64,000 nt of DNA from Trametes villosa (lineage: Eukaryota > Basidiomycota > Agaricomycetes > Polyporales > Polyporaceae), in contig PUDQ02000037.1 in assembly GCA_002964805.2 (NCBI GenBank), positions 22,404 through 86,403 on the forward strand. Reading direction: 5' to 3'. Positions 48,468 to 58,103 of the stretch are shown here, piece after piece (the stretch's first letter is position 1; the number at the start of each line of letters is the position of its first letter). The position numbers were made by a program, and so were the translations under genes. The notes under the pieces are model-generated. The model made no database searches and was not told the origin of the DNA. It saw only the letters and a program-made list of their open reading frames with translations.

Positions 48468-51400
48468 TTACTCGTCGTCCTCGGAGTCGCTACTATCGAC
48501 GTCGCCGTCTACGTCGCGCGCGCCGTCGAGTAGCTCTGGTTCCGGGTCGTCGAGGCCATCGTCGTCGCCCTCCGTCAGCTCCGCCAGCCTCTTCTGCGAG
48601 ATGTCCGCGAAGTCCTCGGGGAGCGGAATAGTCCGTCGCGCGGCGTAGGGGATCAGGCGGAACGCGCCCACCGCGCGATGTAGCACGGTCCCATCGAGTT
48701 CGCACAGGACGTACGCCCCGCCGCGGTTGCGCGAGATCACTACCAGAGGGCCCGTGTACCGTGGTCGCATCTTGCGGTTGAGTGACTTCTCGATCTGCGT
48801 GTGTCGCATCAACACCAGCGCGCCAGCCTTGAAGTCGTAGTCTCGGATCGTGGCCGCGTGGTCGCGCTCGAACTTGCGCGCCGCCTCCACTCGCGCGCGA
48901 TAGACTCTCGAGTTCAGCGTCGCGAGCTGTTCTTGACGCTTTTGTAGCTCGGTCGCGCGACGCGCGAGCAACTCTTTGGTGGACAACAGCCCGACTGGAG
49001 GCGGTAGTAGGTACGTAGCTTCCGCGACGTCCAAGGGGAGGACCGGGTGGCAGCCGGTCACCGCGAAGTACGGCGAGCAGCCCATGCGCCGTCGGATCGT
49101 GACGCGCTCCGCCCAGAACGCGTAGTGCGCGTACTGCGACCACTTGTGCTGGTCTCCGCCCGCCGCCTTGTAGAGGACCTGGCGCGTATCGAAGTGAGAG
49201 CGCTCCACGATGCCGTTCGCCTTCGAGTTGTACGGGCTGATGCTGATGCGGTTGAGGTTGTAGCGCTCCTCGAGCTTGCGCGCTGCGCTGATGAACGCGG
49301 AGCCGTTGTCCGTGATGATCTCGACTATCGCGCCCCAGCGGCAGAGCAGCTCCTGGAAGAGGAAGTCGCTGACTGTCTTCTCGTTCTCCGAGCGCAGCAT
49401 CCGCCACTCCGGCCACGCTGACACGGAGCAACGCGCGACAACGATGATCGTGTATCCACCTGAGCTAGGCATCTTCATGATGTCGATGTACCATCGTACG
49501 CCGAGTCCGCCTGGGCGAGCGACGACTGGAGGGATCAGGACCTTGCGGTGCTGGCGCGTCTGACAGATATGGCAGGTCTTGACATACCACGTCGCGTCGT
49601 CGCGGAGCGAGGGCCACCAAAAGCGCTCGGCGACGAGATGCAACGTTGCGTAGCTGCCGCGGTGTCCTATGTCGTTGTGTGCCGCTCGGAGAGTCGCCAG
49701 CCGTCTCGCGCGCCAGACTACGAGCTTGTGTGCGCCTTGCGAGTCCTTCTTCCACAGTCGCTCGCCATCCACGAAGAAGCCTTGCGCGTACTTGATGAAG
49801 GTGCGGTACTCCGCGTCCTTGAGTCCCTCGGGTCGCTGGAGCGTGCGCAACCAGCTCGCGACGCGTTCTAAACGCTCGTCCGCTCGCCGTGTGTGCTCCG
49901 CGTAGGGCATCTCTGCCTCGCCCTCCGGTTCTGGGATCGCGCGCGTGTCGTCTTCTGATGCGAACCTGACCTTCGCTCGTGCTTTGGCCCTCTTCGCCCT
50001 CGTACTCGGCCCTCCTGCTTCGCTCGCGTTCTGTGCCTCCGTGTCCTGCGCCTCCTCCCCCTCGCTGAAATCGTGACCGTCCTCGGTCGCATCGGCGAGA
50101 GCGAAGAGGTGTGTGGGGTCGCGTTCGCGAGGAGGGCGGCTGCGCGGTCGCGGAAGTAGCTGGTGCAGGAAGCCGTGGATCTTGTCGATCCAGTCCTCGA
50201 ACTCCTCGCCGTCTTCTTCATCGACTTCAGGGTCTCCGGGTTGTCGCGGTCGTCGCGAGAGACCGTCAGGTCCGTGGGAGGTTCCGGGAACGTGAACGAG
50301 ATGGAAGTGGAAGGTTAGGATTCCGAGGATCCAGCGGTTTATACTCGCGCTGGGGGCGAGGTCCGGATTCTGTAGCATTCCGCGGATGTAGCGCGCGTCC
50401 ACTTCCACTACTAGTCTGCGGATGCCGACTAGGTAAAGCTTCGTCGCTTGCAGGGCGCGGAAGAGGCCATAGAGCTCCAGTTTTGGTTGGGAGAAGCGCG
50501 CCTCCCGTTCGTTGAGCGTGATCGACCCGAAGCGACTGTAGAACCGCTTGCGCGGGTCCTCTTCATCGCACTGGCAAAGGTGGTAACCAACGGCGATGTA
50601 GGACGTGTCGACCGCGAGGATGACGGGCGCGGGGGAGTCGTAGTTGATCGCGCGGAGGGCCGGGGACTCGAGAAGCGCTTGGCGCAGATCATTCATCGCG
50701 GCGAGCTGCGCCGGTCCGAACTCGAAAGGCGCGTCCTTGCGCGTGAGCTGGACTAGCGCGTTCGCGCGCTTCGCGAAGTTGCGGATGAAGATGCGCACTA
50801 CGCCCACCGTTCCGAGGAAGGCGCGTACTTCGGACAGGTCCTTGCACGGCCCCCAGTTCTTGATCGCTGCCACGCGCGACTCGTCCGGTAGACGTCCCTC
50901 TGGTGTGCACCGGTGCCCGACGACCATGATCTCGCGCGCGCAGAGGATCGACTTCGTGCCCGAGAAGGTGCCTCCCGCGTACTTCATGCGCTGCACGATA
51001 CGGTTCATGTTGCCGAAGTGCTCCCAGACGAAGCGCCGAATGCCTGGGTTCGCGGGGATCGTCTCGTACGTGCCGTCCTCGCCGCGATAGTCGGATTCGG
51101 GGCCCTTGCCAGGTACGTCGTCGATGTAGGGTACCGTGAACTCGGGGATCTCTGGTCGCAAGATGTAGGTGACGTCCTCGTGGAAGATGGGGACGGAATT
51201 GGACCATCCCATCGGCAGCGTACAGTGATGCAAGGCTCCGAAGGGGGTCTGGAAGGTGGTGAGGTCGCGCGAGGTCTCCGCGATCATCCGCTCGTCGTAG
51301 CCGACATAGAGGTCGAGGATTGCGCCGCACGCGCGCCCTCCGAACTGCTCTGCGAGGTAGTCGGGCGTAGGCGGGACCCCCGAGTGCTGGATCGTGACCT

Positions 51401-52394
51401 TATTGAGCGGCTCGAGACTGTGGACGATGCGCAGAGACTTCCCGTCCTTCTTGAGAACGCAGAACCAGCGCGACCGATAGGAGGAATTGGAGGGCTCGTA
51501 CACGCCGGCCGCGATCTTCTTCTTCAGCATCTCGCAGACCTGCTTGTAGAGCCCTGGAGGGATGGGGATATTGCGCTCGACCCACGGGGTGTGTGGGAGG
51601 ACGGGGAACTCCACCGGCGGGAAGTACTCCGGTTTGAAGCACCCGCGCTCCGCGTCGCTCCAAGCGAAAGCGCCGTGGTGTAGCGTCATGAAGTGATGGA
51701 GAAGGCGCTTCTCCTCTGGCCAGAGGAAGTCGCCGCCGTGGAGCTTGTCGAACGCCTCCTTCCGCTCCAGCGTGTAACGGCCGGTGGGTACGAACTCCGG
51801 CGGGCGCGGGTCGAGCCGGGGCATGTTCGCGAGCGGGTCGCCGCGGATGTCGCGCTCTATGCGGAACTGGGTTGGCACGGTGCCGAGGACGGCGCGGACC
51901 TTTTGCGCGACGGGCTTGTACTTCTTCTTCGACTGGATGAAGGCCGCCGCTGTGTCGCGAGAGTCTTCGCGCGCGTATACGACCCGCACGCCTTCCTCCG
52001 TCCTGAGCGCGAACTGAGGGAGAGTGACTCGGGTATCGCGAACCTCGGGTTGCGCCGGGTTCGGGGAGCAGTGCGTTGCTACGCGATCCACTCCCGAGAC
52101 AGGGAAAGAGTCCGAAGCTGATAGAGAGGTCGAGCCAGAGAGACGTGAAACCGGTTCGCTTTGTGGGTTTTGTTCTAGGGCGTAGGACGCCGCGATTTCT
52201 GGGAGACAGTCGCAAGCAGAGAGATAGACCGCAGAGAGAGAGAGAGAGATAGACGAGTCCGCGGCAGAAGGGGTAACTGGGGTATAGGCACTGATGAAAG
52301 GGACGTCGCCGTCCGCTTCCACGATCACGGCCACCTCCGCGCTTTCCGCGTCCGCGAACAGGTACGAAGATGGCGACGCGGGCGCGTTAAGCAC
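48468..52394 (-). CDS. Ty3/Gypsy pol: reverse transcriptase, RNase H, integrase
   Basis: Uninterrupted frame of about 1,308 codons. Reverse transcriptase: RWFCVLKKDGKSLRIVHSLE, AILDLYVGYDERM (first Asp), FGALHHCTLPMGWSNSVPIF, VPYIDDVPGKGP (YIDD). RNase H: VILAVDTSYIAVGYHL, KLELYGLFRAL, VVEVDARYI. A spacer of ~100 acidic residues holds the 36-bp repeat. Integrase: HNDIGHRG...CHICQTRQ zinc-binding HHCC, then Asp in RWYIDIMKMP, Asp in IITDNGSAFI and Glu in NGIVERSHFDTRQ. No chromodomain follows; the C-terminus is acidic. There is no ATG: the frame lies +1 relative to gag-pro and overlaps it by at least ~250 nt, so pol is probably made by +1 frameshifting, as in yeast Ty3. All catalytic residues are present. 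Confidence 0.9.
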   Translation of the reverse strand: MLNAPASPSSYLFADAESAEVAVIVEADGDVPFISAYTPVTPSAADSSISLSLSAVYLSACDCLPEIAASYALEQNPQSEPVSRLSGSTSLSASDSFPVSGVDRVATHCSPNPAQPEVRDTRVTLPQFALRTEEGVRVVYAREDSRDTAAAFIQSKKKYKPVAQKVRAVLGTVPTQFRIERDIRGDPLANMPRLDPRPPEFVPTGRYTLERKEAFDKLHGGDFLWPEEKRLLHHFMTLHHGAFAWSDAERGCFKPEYFPPVEFPVLPHTPWVERNIPIPPGLYKQVCEMLKKKIAAGVYEPSNSSYRSRWFCVLKKDGKSLRIVHSLEPLNKVTIQHSGVPPTPDYLAEQFGGRACGAILDLYVGYDERMIAETSRDLTTFQTPFGALHHCTLPMGWSNSVPIFHEDVTYILRPEIPEFTVPYIDDVPGKGPESDYRGEDGTYETIPANPGIRRFVWEHFGNMNRIVQRMKYAGGTFSGTKSILCAREIMVVGHRCTPEGRLPDESRVAAIKNWGPCKDLSEVRAFLGTVGVVRIFIRNFAKRANALVQLTRKDAPFEFGPAQLAAMNDLRQALLESPALRAINYDSPAPVILAVDTSYIAVGYHLCQCDEEDPRKRFYSRFGSITLNEREARFSQPKLELYGLFRALQATKLYLVGIRRLVVEVDARYIRGMLQNPDLAPSASINRWILGILTFHFHLVHVPGTSHGPDGLSRRPRQPGDPEVDEEDGEEFEDWIDKIHGFLHQLLPRPRSRPPRERDPTHLFALADATEDGHDFSEGEEAQDTEAQNASEAGGPSTRAKRAKARAKVRFASEDDTRAIPEPEGEAEMPYAEHTRRADERLERVASWLRTLQRPEGLKDAEYRTFIKYAQGFFVDGERLWKKDSQGAHKLVVWRARRLATLRAAHNDIGHRGSYATLHLVAERFWWPSLRDDATWYVKTCHICQTRQHRKVLIPPVVARPGGLGVRWYIDIMKMPSSGGYTIIVVARCSVSAWPEWRMLRSENEKTVSDFLFQELLCRWGAIVEIITDNGSAFISAARKLEERYNLNRISISPYNSKANGIVERSHFDTRQVLYKAAGGDQHKWSQYAHYAFWAERVTIRRRMGCSPYFAVTGCHPVLPLDVAEATYLLPPPVGLLSTKELLARRATELQKRQEQLATLNSRVYRARVEAARKFERDHAATIRDYDFKAGALVLMRHTQIEKSLNRKMRPRYTGPLVVISRNRGGAYVLCELDGTVLHRAVGAFRLIPYAARRTIPLPEDFADISQKRLAELTEGDDDGLDDPEPELLDGARDVDGDVDSSDSEDDE
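50055..50090 (-). repeat. 36-bp repeat, internal copy inside pol (possible central PPT)
   Basis: Matches 43212-43247 at 34 of 36 positions and includes the purine run GCGAGGGGGAG. It encodes ATEDGHDFSEGE in the acidic spacer between RNase H and integrase, about the middle of the element's coding part. Confidence 0.85.
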
Positions 52395-53463
52395 GAAATC
52401 GAGCCTTCCCGCGCGGCTGCGTCGGGATGGTGACGACTTGCCCCGTGTTCGGACAGTGGAGGGTGATGGTCTGCCCCTCGTCGTCGAGGTTCTTGACGAC
52501 GCTCCGCGTGAGCACGTCGAACGGTCGCCCGAGCAGCATGTCGTAGGGAGGATTGCGGATGATGTGGACCTGCAGGTAGAGGACGATGTCCGCGACGCGG
52601 AACGGGACGTTCCGAACGAGCCCCAAGGAGTAGTCGCACGCGCCGTTCGCGGACTGCATGCGGAGCTGGATGGTGGGATCGTACCCGAGTCCCAACGCGT
52701 GACAGACTCCTTCGGACATCGCGATGATCATGCATCCCGGGTCGATGATCCCCTCGATCCACTCCTTGTTGTCGACCAACCCCGAGATAGAGCGCAGTGC
52801 GTGAGACTCCTTCGCGACGCTGAGGGGCGGCGTCTCGTCCTTCGCCGCGTCGCTGCGTAGGTAGACCTCGTACGGGTCCGGGATGACCAAGCTTCCGGGC
52901 TCCAGTGGGTCGCCGTGACATGACACGTCGTTCTCGAGATGGTCCGGGAAGGAGTCGACGTTGGCAAAGTTCACCGACCGCGCGCCCGTCGGGACGCGCT
53001 TCGGCGAGACCGCCTCGCGGTACTTCGCGCGCAACTCAGGTGAGATCGACAGGAGCTCCTCTGGCGAAAGCGTGATCACCGGGGTCTTCATCGAACGCTC
53101 AAAGATCTCCTCCGCGAACTTGGCGTTATAGACCGGGACGTGCGTGCGGTAGGCTGTCTCACGCTCGGATTCCTTCGGCTTTGCAGGCGGCGCTCCGAAG
53201 TTACGGTTCTGCGGAGGAGCGTACGTCGCGTCGCGCGACTTCGCGAACGGGTGCTCGCGACTACCGCTCGGCGCCGCTTCGCGGGGCGCGGCAGGTTCCT
53301 TGAAGGGGGTAGGTGGCCGAGCCGCTGCGCGCGGCGCTTCCTGCTCGCGCGCGGAAGTGCTGATAGTCGTGTCACGCGCCTCGCGCGCGCCCGAGTCCCG
53401 TGGGGGAGCTGGCTGGTGAGGCGGAGGATCGCGCTGGCGCTGCCCTGAGCTGGCTCACAAGCT

Positions 53464-54180
53464 GTGGTAGTTCTATTATAACATGTACCGTCTAATAGCC
53501 CAGAGCGCATTACATTAGGAACCGTAGGGCTTTTATTATATCATTTTCCGGCCCTCCCGCCCTATTAGCAGCCCGGGCACCTGCCTAATACGGCCGATTT
53601 CGGCGGGTGGCTGCTTATCAGCCCGGGCCCTTCTTATCTCTTGTAGATAACACTCTAATCTCATCAATCCGAGCTCCCGGCCACCCGGGTGGCGCGGGAA
53701 TACGAGCGCTTTGGCCCTCGGCTGGGAACCACCCCGATTAGGCAGGTTCTCCTCTTTCCTCCTCCCTTGGGCCGCTCTCTAGCTTCATATCTTACTCGTT
53801 TCCCAGCCGATTCGCCTCGCAAGTGGCTCGTTAGATTCACGGCGACAAGGGCTACAATACACTCCAATGGTGCAAAACGATCTGGTACGTACTGACGCCG
53901 CTATATAGTGTACACTTGGGCCCTCTAGGGCGACACGATCCGGGCGATATCTCGCCCGTTTCGCGACGCACCGGGGCGCGCGTGGGCTCCCCAAAAAGCG
54001 GCTGGGCAGGGCTTTCTGGCGAGCCTACGTACACGCAATTCTGTCCAGCGGATCAGGATCTGCGCCCCGCCCATGTAGGGGAGGAGCCCAGAATCCCCTC
54101 CTGGCCGGTATTTCGCTCAATTTGCTGCAGGACAGGCTGAAACGTTGTAAGGCTCCCCGAAACCCGATGGACACTCGCTC
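53464..54180 (+). repeat. left arm of the foldback element
   Basis: Inverted partner of 54645-55351. Contains CAGCCCGGGC pairs flanking a segment with GCCTAATACGGCCGATTTCG. Confidence 0.8.
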
Positions 54181-54644
54181 ATCGGATTTTACAGCCCAGG
54201 TACAGCATCAGGACGGCTCCAGACAGCCTCATCCTGGGGTCTGGCACTAGGACGGCCGTTTTCCCGATATCGCGGGAACGCGGACGCGCACGGCAACGAA
54301 CCGCATGGGCAGCTCAGGTATATACCTGAGCACTGGGGGCTACCTGGGCATGGTCTGTATTGCTCAGAAAAGTGCAGCTGAGAGAAGGGAAGGGAGGGGA
54401 AGGGGGAGAGTAACATGGGGAGGGGGACAAGGGGCTGCGCAACGACGAGCGGTCGGATCGCCACAGCAAGCATACCGACAGAAAGCTGCTGAATGCAGCT
54501 TTCCGGGGGTATGCACGCGGTGGCGGCGCGCGTCCGGACGCCCGAGATATGGAGGAAATCGTCGTCCAGGGGAAGGGCCCTAGAACGGCGCTTTCTACTA
54601 CTTTCTACATACTCTACCTGGGCTGAAAACTCGGATGAGCGAAT

Positions 54645-55351
54645 GACCATCATGTTTTGGGAGGCTGTACAAAGTTCAAGCCGCATCTTAGGCGAATTGA
54701 GCGGTGTACAGCCTGGGAGGGGACTCTGTGCTGCTCCCCTAGATGGGCAGAGCACAGAACGCGAACCGCTGGGCGGAATCGCGCGCGCGTGGTCTTGACA
54801 GAAAGCCCTTTGCAGCCGCCTTCTGGGGAGCCCGGACAAGCCCCGGTGCGACGCGAAACGGGCGAGATATCGCCTGGATCGCGTCGCCCAAGGGGGCTTA
54901 GGTGTTCACTGTGTAGCAACATAAGTACCTACCGGAATGATCGCGCATTTGTTGCATCGTGTAGCCCTTGAAAATGCAAATCCAATGAGCCACTTGCGAG
55001 GCGAATCGGATGCGGAACGCACGAGATACAGGGAGAGAGAGCTGCCTAGGGGAGGTGGGATGAGGGGAACCTGCCTAATCGGGGCAGTTCCCAGCCGAGA
55101 GCCAAAGCGCTCGTATTCCCGCGCCACCCGGGTAGCCGGAAGCTCGGATTGATGAGATTAGAGTGGTATCTACAAAAGATAAGAAGGGCCCGGGCTGATA
55201 AGCAGCCACCCGCCGAAATCGGCCGTATTAGGCAGGTGCCCGGGCTGCTAATAGGGCGGGAGGGCCGGAAAATGATATAATAAAAGCCCTACGGTTCCTA
55301 ATGTAATGCGCTCTGGGCTATTAGACGGTACATGTTATATCAGAACTACCA
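54645..55351 (-). repeat. right arm of the foldback element
   Basis: Inverted partner of 53464-54180; the two arms differ by few bases in the outer part and by many in the inner part. Confidence 0.8.
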
Positions 55352-57326
55352 CAGCTGCTGGCTGGCTGGGTTCGACGGGGGGCCGATCCTTTGCTGGGAG
55401 GGGTCTCTGGTGCGCGGCTGCTCGGAGCGCGCGTCACTAGAGCGCCCTCGCTCAGGCCGGAACGGCGACGTCGGGCGCGAGCGCGGACCCCGGTAAGGCG
55501 GGATCTCTACTCCGTCAAAACGACTCCCACCCTGTCGCGCACTAGCCTGCTTGAGGGCGTAGATCTCGTGTTCCAGCTGCGCGATGCGGTCCACGGCGCT
55601 GAACTGAAAACTCTGCAGAGGGGGGTAGTCGTAGTCGTCGTTCGCGATCTCGAAGCTGAGCTGGGCGGCCGCGGGCGCGTTCGCGTTATGCGCCAGCGCG
55701 TTCGGGTTGCGACGGTGCCACTCGTAGACGCGGTCGCGGATCGTCACGCCTTCGAAGTGAGGGTTGGAGAGCGTCCTCGGGATGAAGTTACCGTTCGGGA
55801 GTACCACATAGCCCTGCTCGTTGCGCATGACGCGACCACCACGCACGTCTTCCTCCACGAACGGGCAAGTCCTCATCTGGCAGTTCGCGTTGCCGCAGTA
55901 GTGGCAGAAGTTCCCCCCGGGCCCATTGCCAGGCGGATAGCGAGCGTCCCCTCGAGCGTGCGGTGGGGGCTGGAATCGCTGCGGACCGCCTCCGGGCGGA
56001 CCTCCGACGCGGTTCGCGACGTTCGCGATCGCGTTCGCGCTCCCTTCGCCAACCGACTGCGCGAGGAGCCTGAGGATCGAGCCCAAGTCCTCGACCTTCA
56101 CGGTCGCACCCCCGCTGCTCGGCGCGCCTCGCGCTTCGCTTGCTGCGGGAACCGAGGGCGGACTAGAGGCCAAGGTGCCATGAAGGACGAAGGCCGCCGC
56201 GTTGTAGACGGTCTCGAGCGGGTACGGGTCGTCGGGGTAGTGGTCGGGCTCCTTAAGCTGAAGACGCTGCGAGACTTGCTCCCATAGAGGCGAGCGGATG
56301 CCGCAAACGAATAGGCGCGACTGCTCGGACTTCGAGATGCGGTCCTTGCTGATGAGGTAGGTAGTCATGGCGAGGAAGTCGCGGTGGTAGCTCGATAGTT
56401 CCGTGATGCTGGTGATGGGGCGCGCGCCGCGCGCCGCAACTAACGCCTCGACGTCGGCGACGGAGTACTTGCGCGTTTCCCCAGCCCCGGGGTACAGCTC
56501 GGTGATCGCCTTCTTCAGGTCCTCGTACGACTTCGCGGCCTCGGTGTAGGCGGGTAGCCCTTCGCAGAGGTCGCTCACGGCGATCGGGAGGTAGCGGATG
56601 ACCCACCGCTTCTTGGCTTGGTCGTCCTCCACCTCGCAGATCTCGAAGAGCGCCTCGAGGTCCTGGAAGAAGCGACGCAGCGTGCGTACCTCCTGCGGGT
56701 CGAAGATCGGCGCCGTGGAATGGCGCGCGGGCGGCATAGCGCGCCGCGAGCGCGATTGGTCGTCGTGTTCTCCCGGCATGTTGGCGCTAGGTGTCGGGGG
56801 CGAGCGCGAGCGAGACGACAGAGTCGGGGATGGAGGGCTGATAGACGGTACGCTTGGCGACAACGGTGTTTCAGAACGCGGCTGCGAGGCCTGTTCGTCG
56901 GAGGCGGACTGGTCGATGGGAGAGAGCTCGGTACGGCGCAGGTTCGGACTCGCCGCTGGAGTCTGGAAGATTGCCGAGTCGTCGAGGATGGAGAGGTCGT
57001 CGAGCTCTTCGGTCTGACGGGGTTCGACAGCGGATTCGATGACTTGAAGCGCAGTGTCGCGGATCCACGCGGTCGCGTCGGGGTCGCGAGCGAGTACTGC
57101 TGCTCCCTTTTCGAGGATAGCGTGAATGGGTTTGAGGATCGCCTGCGTCTGCTCGAGATCGAGCCTGTTGCGGAGTCGCGAGACGGCCTGCTTGAAGCTA
57201 GTGAAGAGGAGCTCCTCTGAGAGGGAAGCCTGTCGCGAGCGGGAGCGAGTCTTTCGCGTAATCGCGACGGGGACGGCGCTGTTGCCGTCGAAGGAGGAAG
57301 CCGACTGTGAAGTTCTAACTCCACCC

Positions 57327-57344
57327 CCCTGCGGTGGTCACCAG
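57327..57344 (-). promoter_or_regulatory. candidate primer-binding site
   Basis: Three bases after the 5' LTR the sense strand reads TGGTGACCACCGCAGGGG, beginning with the TGG expected opposite a tRNA CCA end. The tRNA is not identified. Confidence 0.55.
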
Positions 57345-57346
57345 AA

Positions 57347-58103
57347 TGATGCACTCAACTATCCCCTAGGGGCAACCAGAGACAGGCCGAGGGCCTTCGG
57401 AGGACGAGGCCTGTAGGGAAGCTAAGCGCGGAGCGAGGGAGAAGCTAGGTTCGAGTCGGGGTGCCCTTCGCGGGAGAGCGCGATGCGCTGGCACGTCTCG
57501 CGAAGGTCGCGGCGCTGGCGCGAAAGTAGCTACGAGCAGGCGCTCGCGAGGGGAACACGAACGCGGGCGCGGTGAAAGACGCAAGGACGCAACGCAACGC
57601 AACGCAACGCAAGACGCTATTCGCAGAGAGAGGACGCAGACGCAATTGAGCTCCTGAGGGTGAGGGGGGAAAGGAATCTGAGTTCTCTGGCGCCCGAGGC
57701 GCGTAGGTACATGGCCGGATCGTGCTACCAAAGCCTGGGCCAGCGAAAGGATCCAGAACACCTTCGGGGGCCCGCGCCGTGAATCGCGAGGACAGCGGCC
57801 CCGCCGCGCGCGAGTCCACGCGCGCTCGCGAATGCCCGCCCTACGATTGGCGGTCGCGCCCGATAAGGCTGCCCGCGTGCTGCGCCCGACCTTGGCGATG
57901 ACTCGCGCTCCGCCCGCTCGGCCGATAGTCCTGCTCAACGCGCGCGAAGCCCCCGGGCCCGTCGCGAACGGAACCACCGCGCCCTTGCGGATACCTGAAG
58001 GGAGGGACGCGCGCACTTCCGCGAGCGCGTGCATAACGCGCGGTGCGCCGAGCGTAGAGGCCTGGCGAAGGATCCTGGGGTCAGCGTGGCACCGTGCGCA
58101 TCA
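57347..58103 (-). repeat. 5' LTR (757 bp)
   Basis: Same ends as the LTR at 42452-43210. By eye about twenty mismatches over the distal 490 bp, but a diverged block of about 100 bp at 57494-57590. Confidence 0.9.
57590..57611. repeat. CAACG pentanucleotide tandem repeat in the 5' LTR
   Basis: Same unit as at 42701-42721, with about one unit more. Confidence 0.8.

Larger units (their letters stand above)
53456..55360. mobile_element. 1.9-kb foldback element with arms of about 700 bp
   Basis: The left arm from about 53464 and the right arm back from about 55351 are inverted copies beginning CTGTGGTAGTTCT. The outer ~250 bp are almost identical; similarity falls further in and ends near 54180 and 54645. 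GCTGGCT occurs directly on both sides (53449-53455, 55361-55367) and its removal restores the gag-pro frame, so it is the likely target duplication. No transposase is seen. Long arms suggest a foldback or Mutator-like non-autonomous element. Confidence 0.82.
52387..56779 (-). pseudogene. gag-pro polyprotein of the Ty3/Gypsy element, interrupted by a foldback insertion
   Basis: The Gag part (56779-55361) has DVEALVAARGARPITSITEL, a nucleocapsid-like knuckle NFCHYCGNANCQMRTC with spacing C-x2-C-x4-C-x4-C, where Cys replaces the usual His, and a coiled coil DRIAQLEHEIYALKQASARQ. The protease part (53448-52387) has AYRTHVPVYNAKFAEEIFER, the active-site-like IIDPGCMIIAMSEGV and RNPPYDMLLGRPFDVLTRSV. 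Removing 53456-55360 plus one copy of GCTGGCT joins NPAS to SGQRQRDPPPHQ in frame, so the two parts were one protein. The frame is also open for about 180 codons upstream of the first ATG (56779), back to a stop in the PBS, with coding-like sequence (EELLFTSFKQAVSRLRNRLD) but no ATG. Confidence 0.8.
42452..58103 (-). mobile_element. 15.65-kb Ty3/Gypsy retrotransposon carrying an antisense two-gene module
   Basis: Sense order on the minus strand: 5' LTR (58103-57347), PBS, gag-pro, pol, then a 5.3-kb region holding two genes on the opposite strand, PPT, 3' LTR (43210-42452). Both LTRs have the ends TGATGCAC...GTGCGCATCA. Gag-pro is interrupted by a 1.9-kb foldback element; without it the element is about 13.7 kb. 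The integrase lacks a chromodomain, so it is not a chromovirus. The flanking bases (CACGC left, CCGGG right) are not a target duplication, and the two flanks are unrelated broken genes. Confidence 0.85.

Noticed and set aside
49047..52860. Long plus-strand ORFs beneath pol and gag-pro (for example 50913-51683)
   Set aside because: Antisense shadows of intact pol with GC-rich third positions; no introns, domains or promoter signals, unlike the cargo genes.
56575..57354. 259-codon minus-strand ORF starting inside the 5' LTR
   Set aside because: It overlaps gag in another frame, is dominated by Ser/Arg/Pro and has no domain; probably a shadow of a GC-rich coding region.
42452..58103. Simple insertion of the Gypsy element with 5-bp target duplication
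   Set aside because: Flanking 5-mers differ and the two flanks belong to unrelated broken genes.
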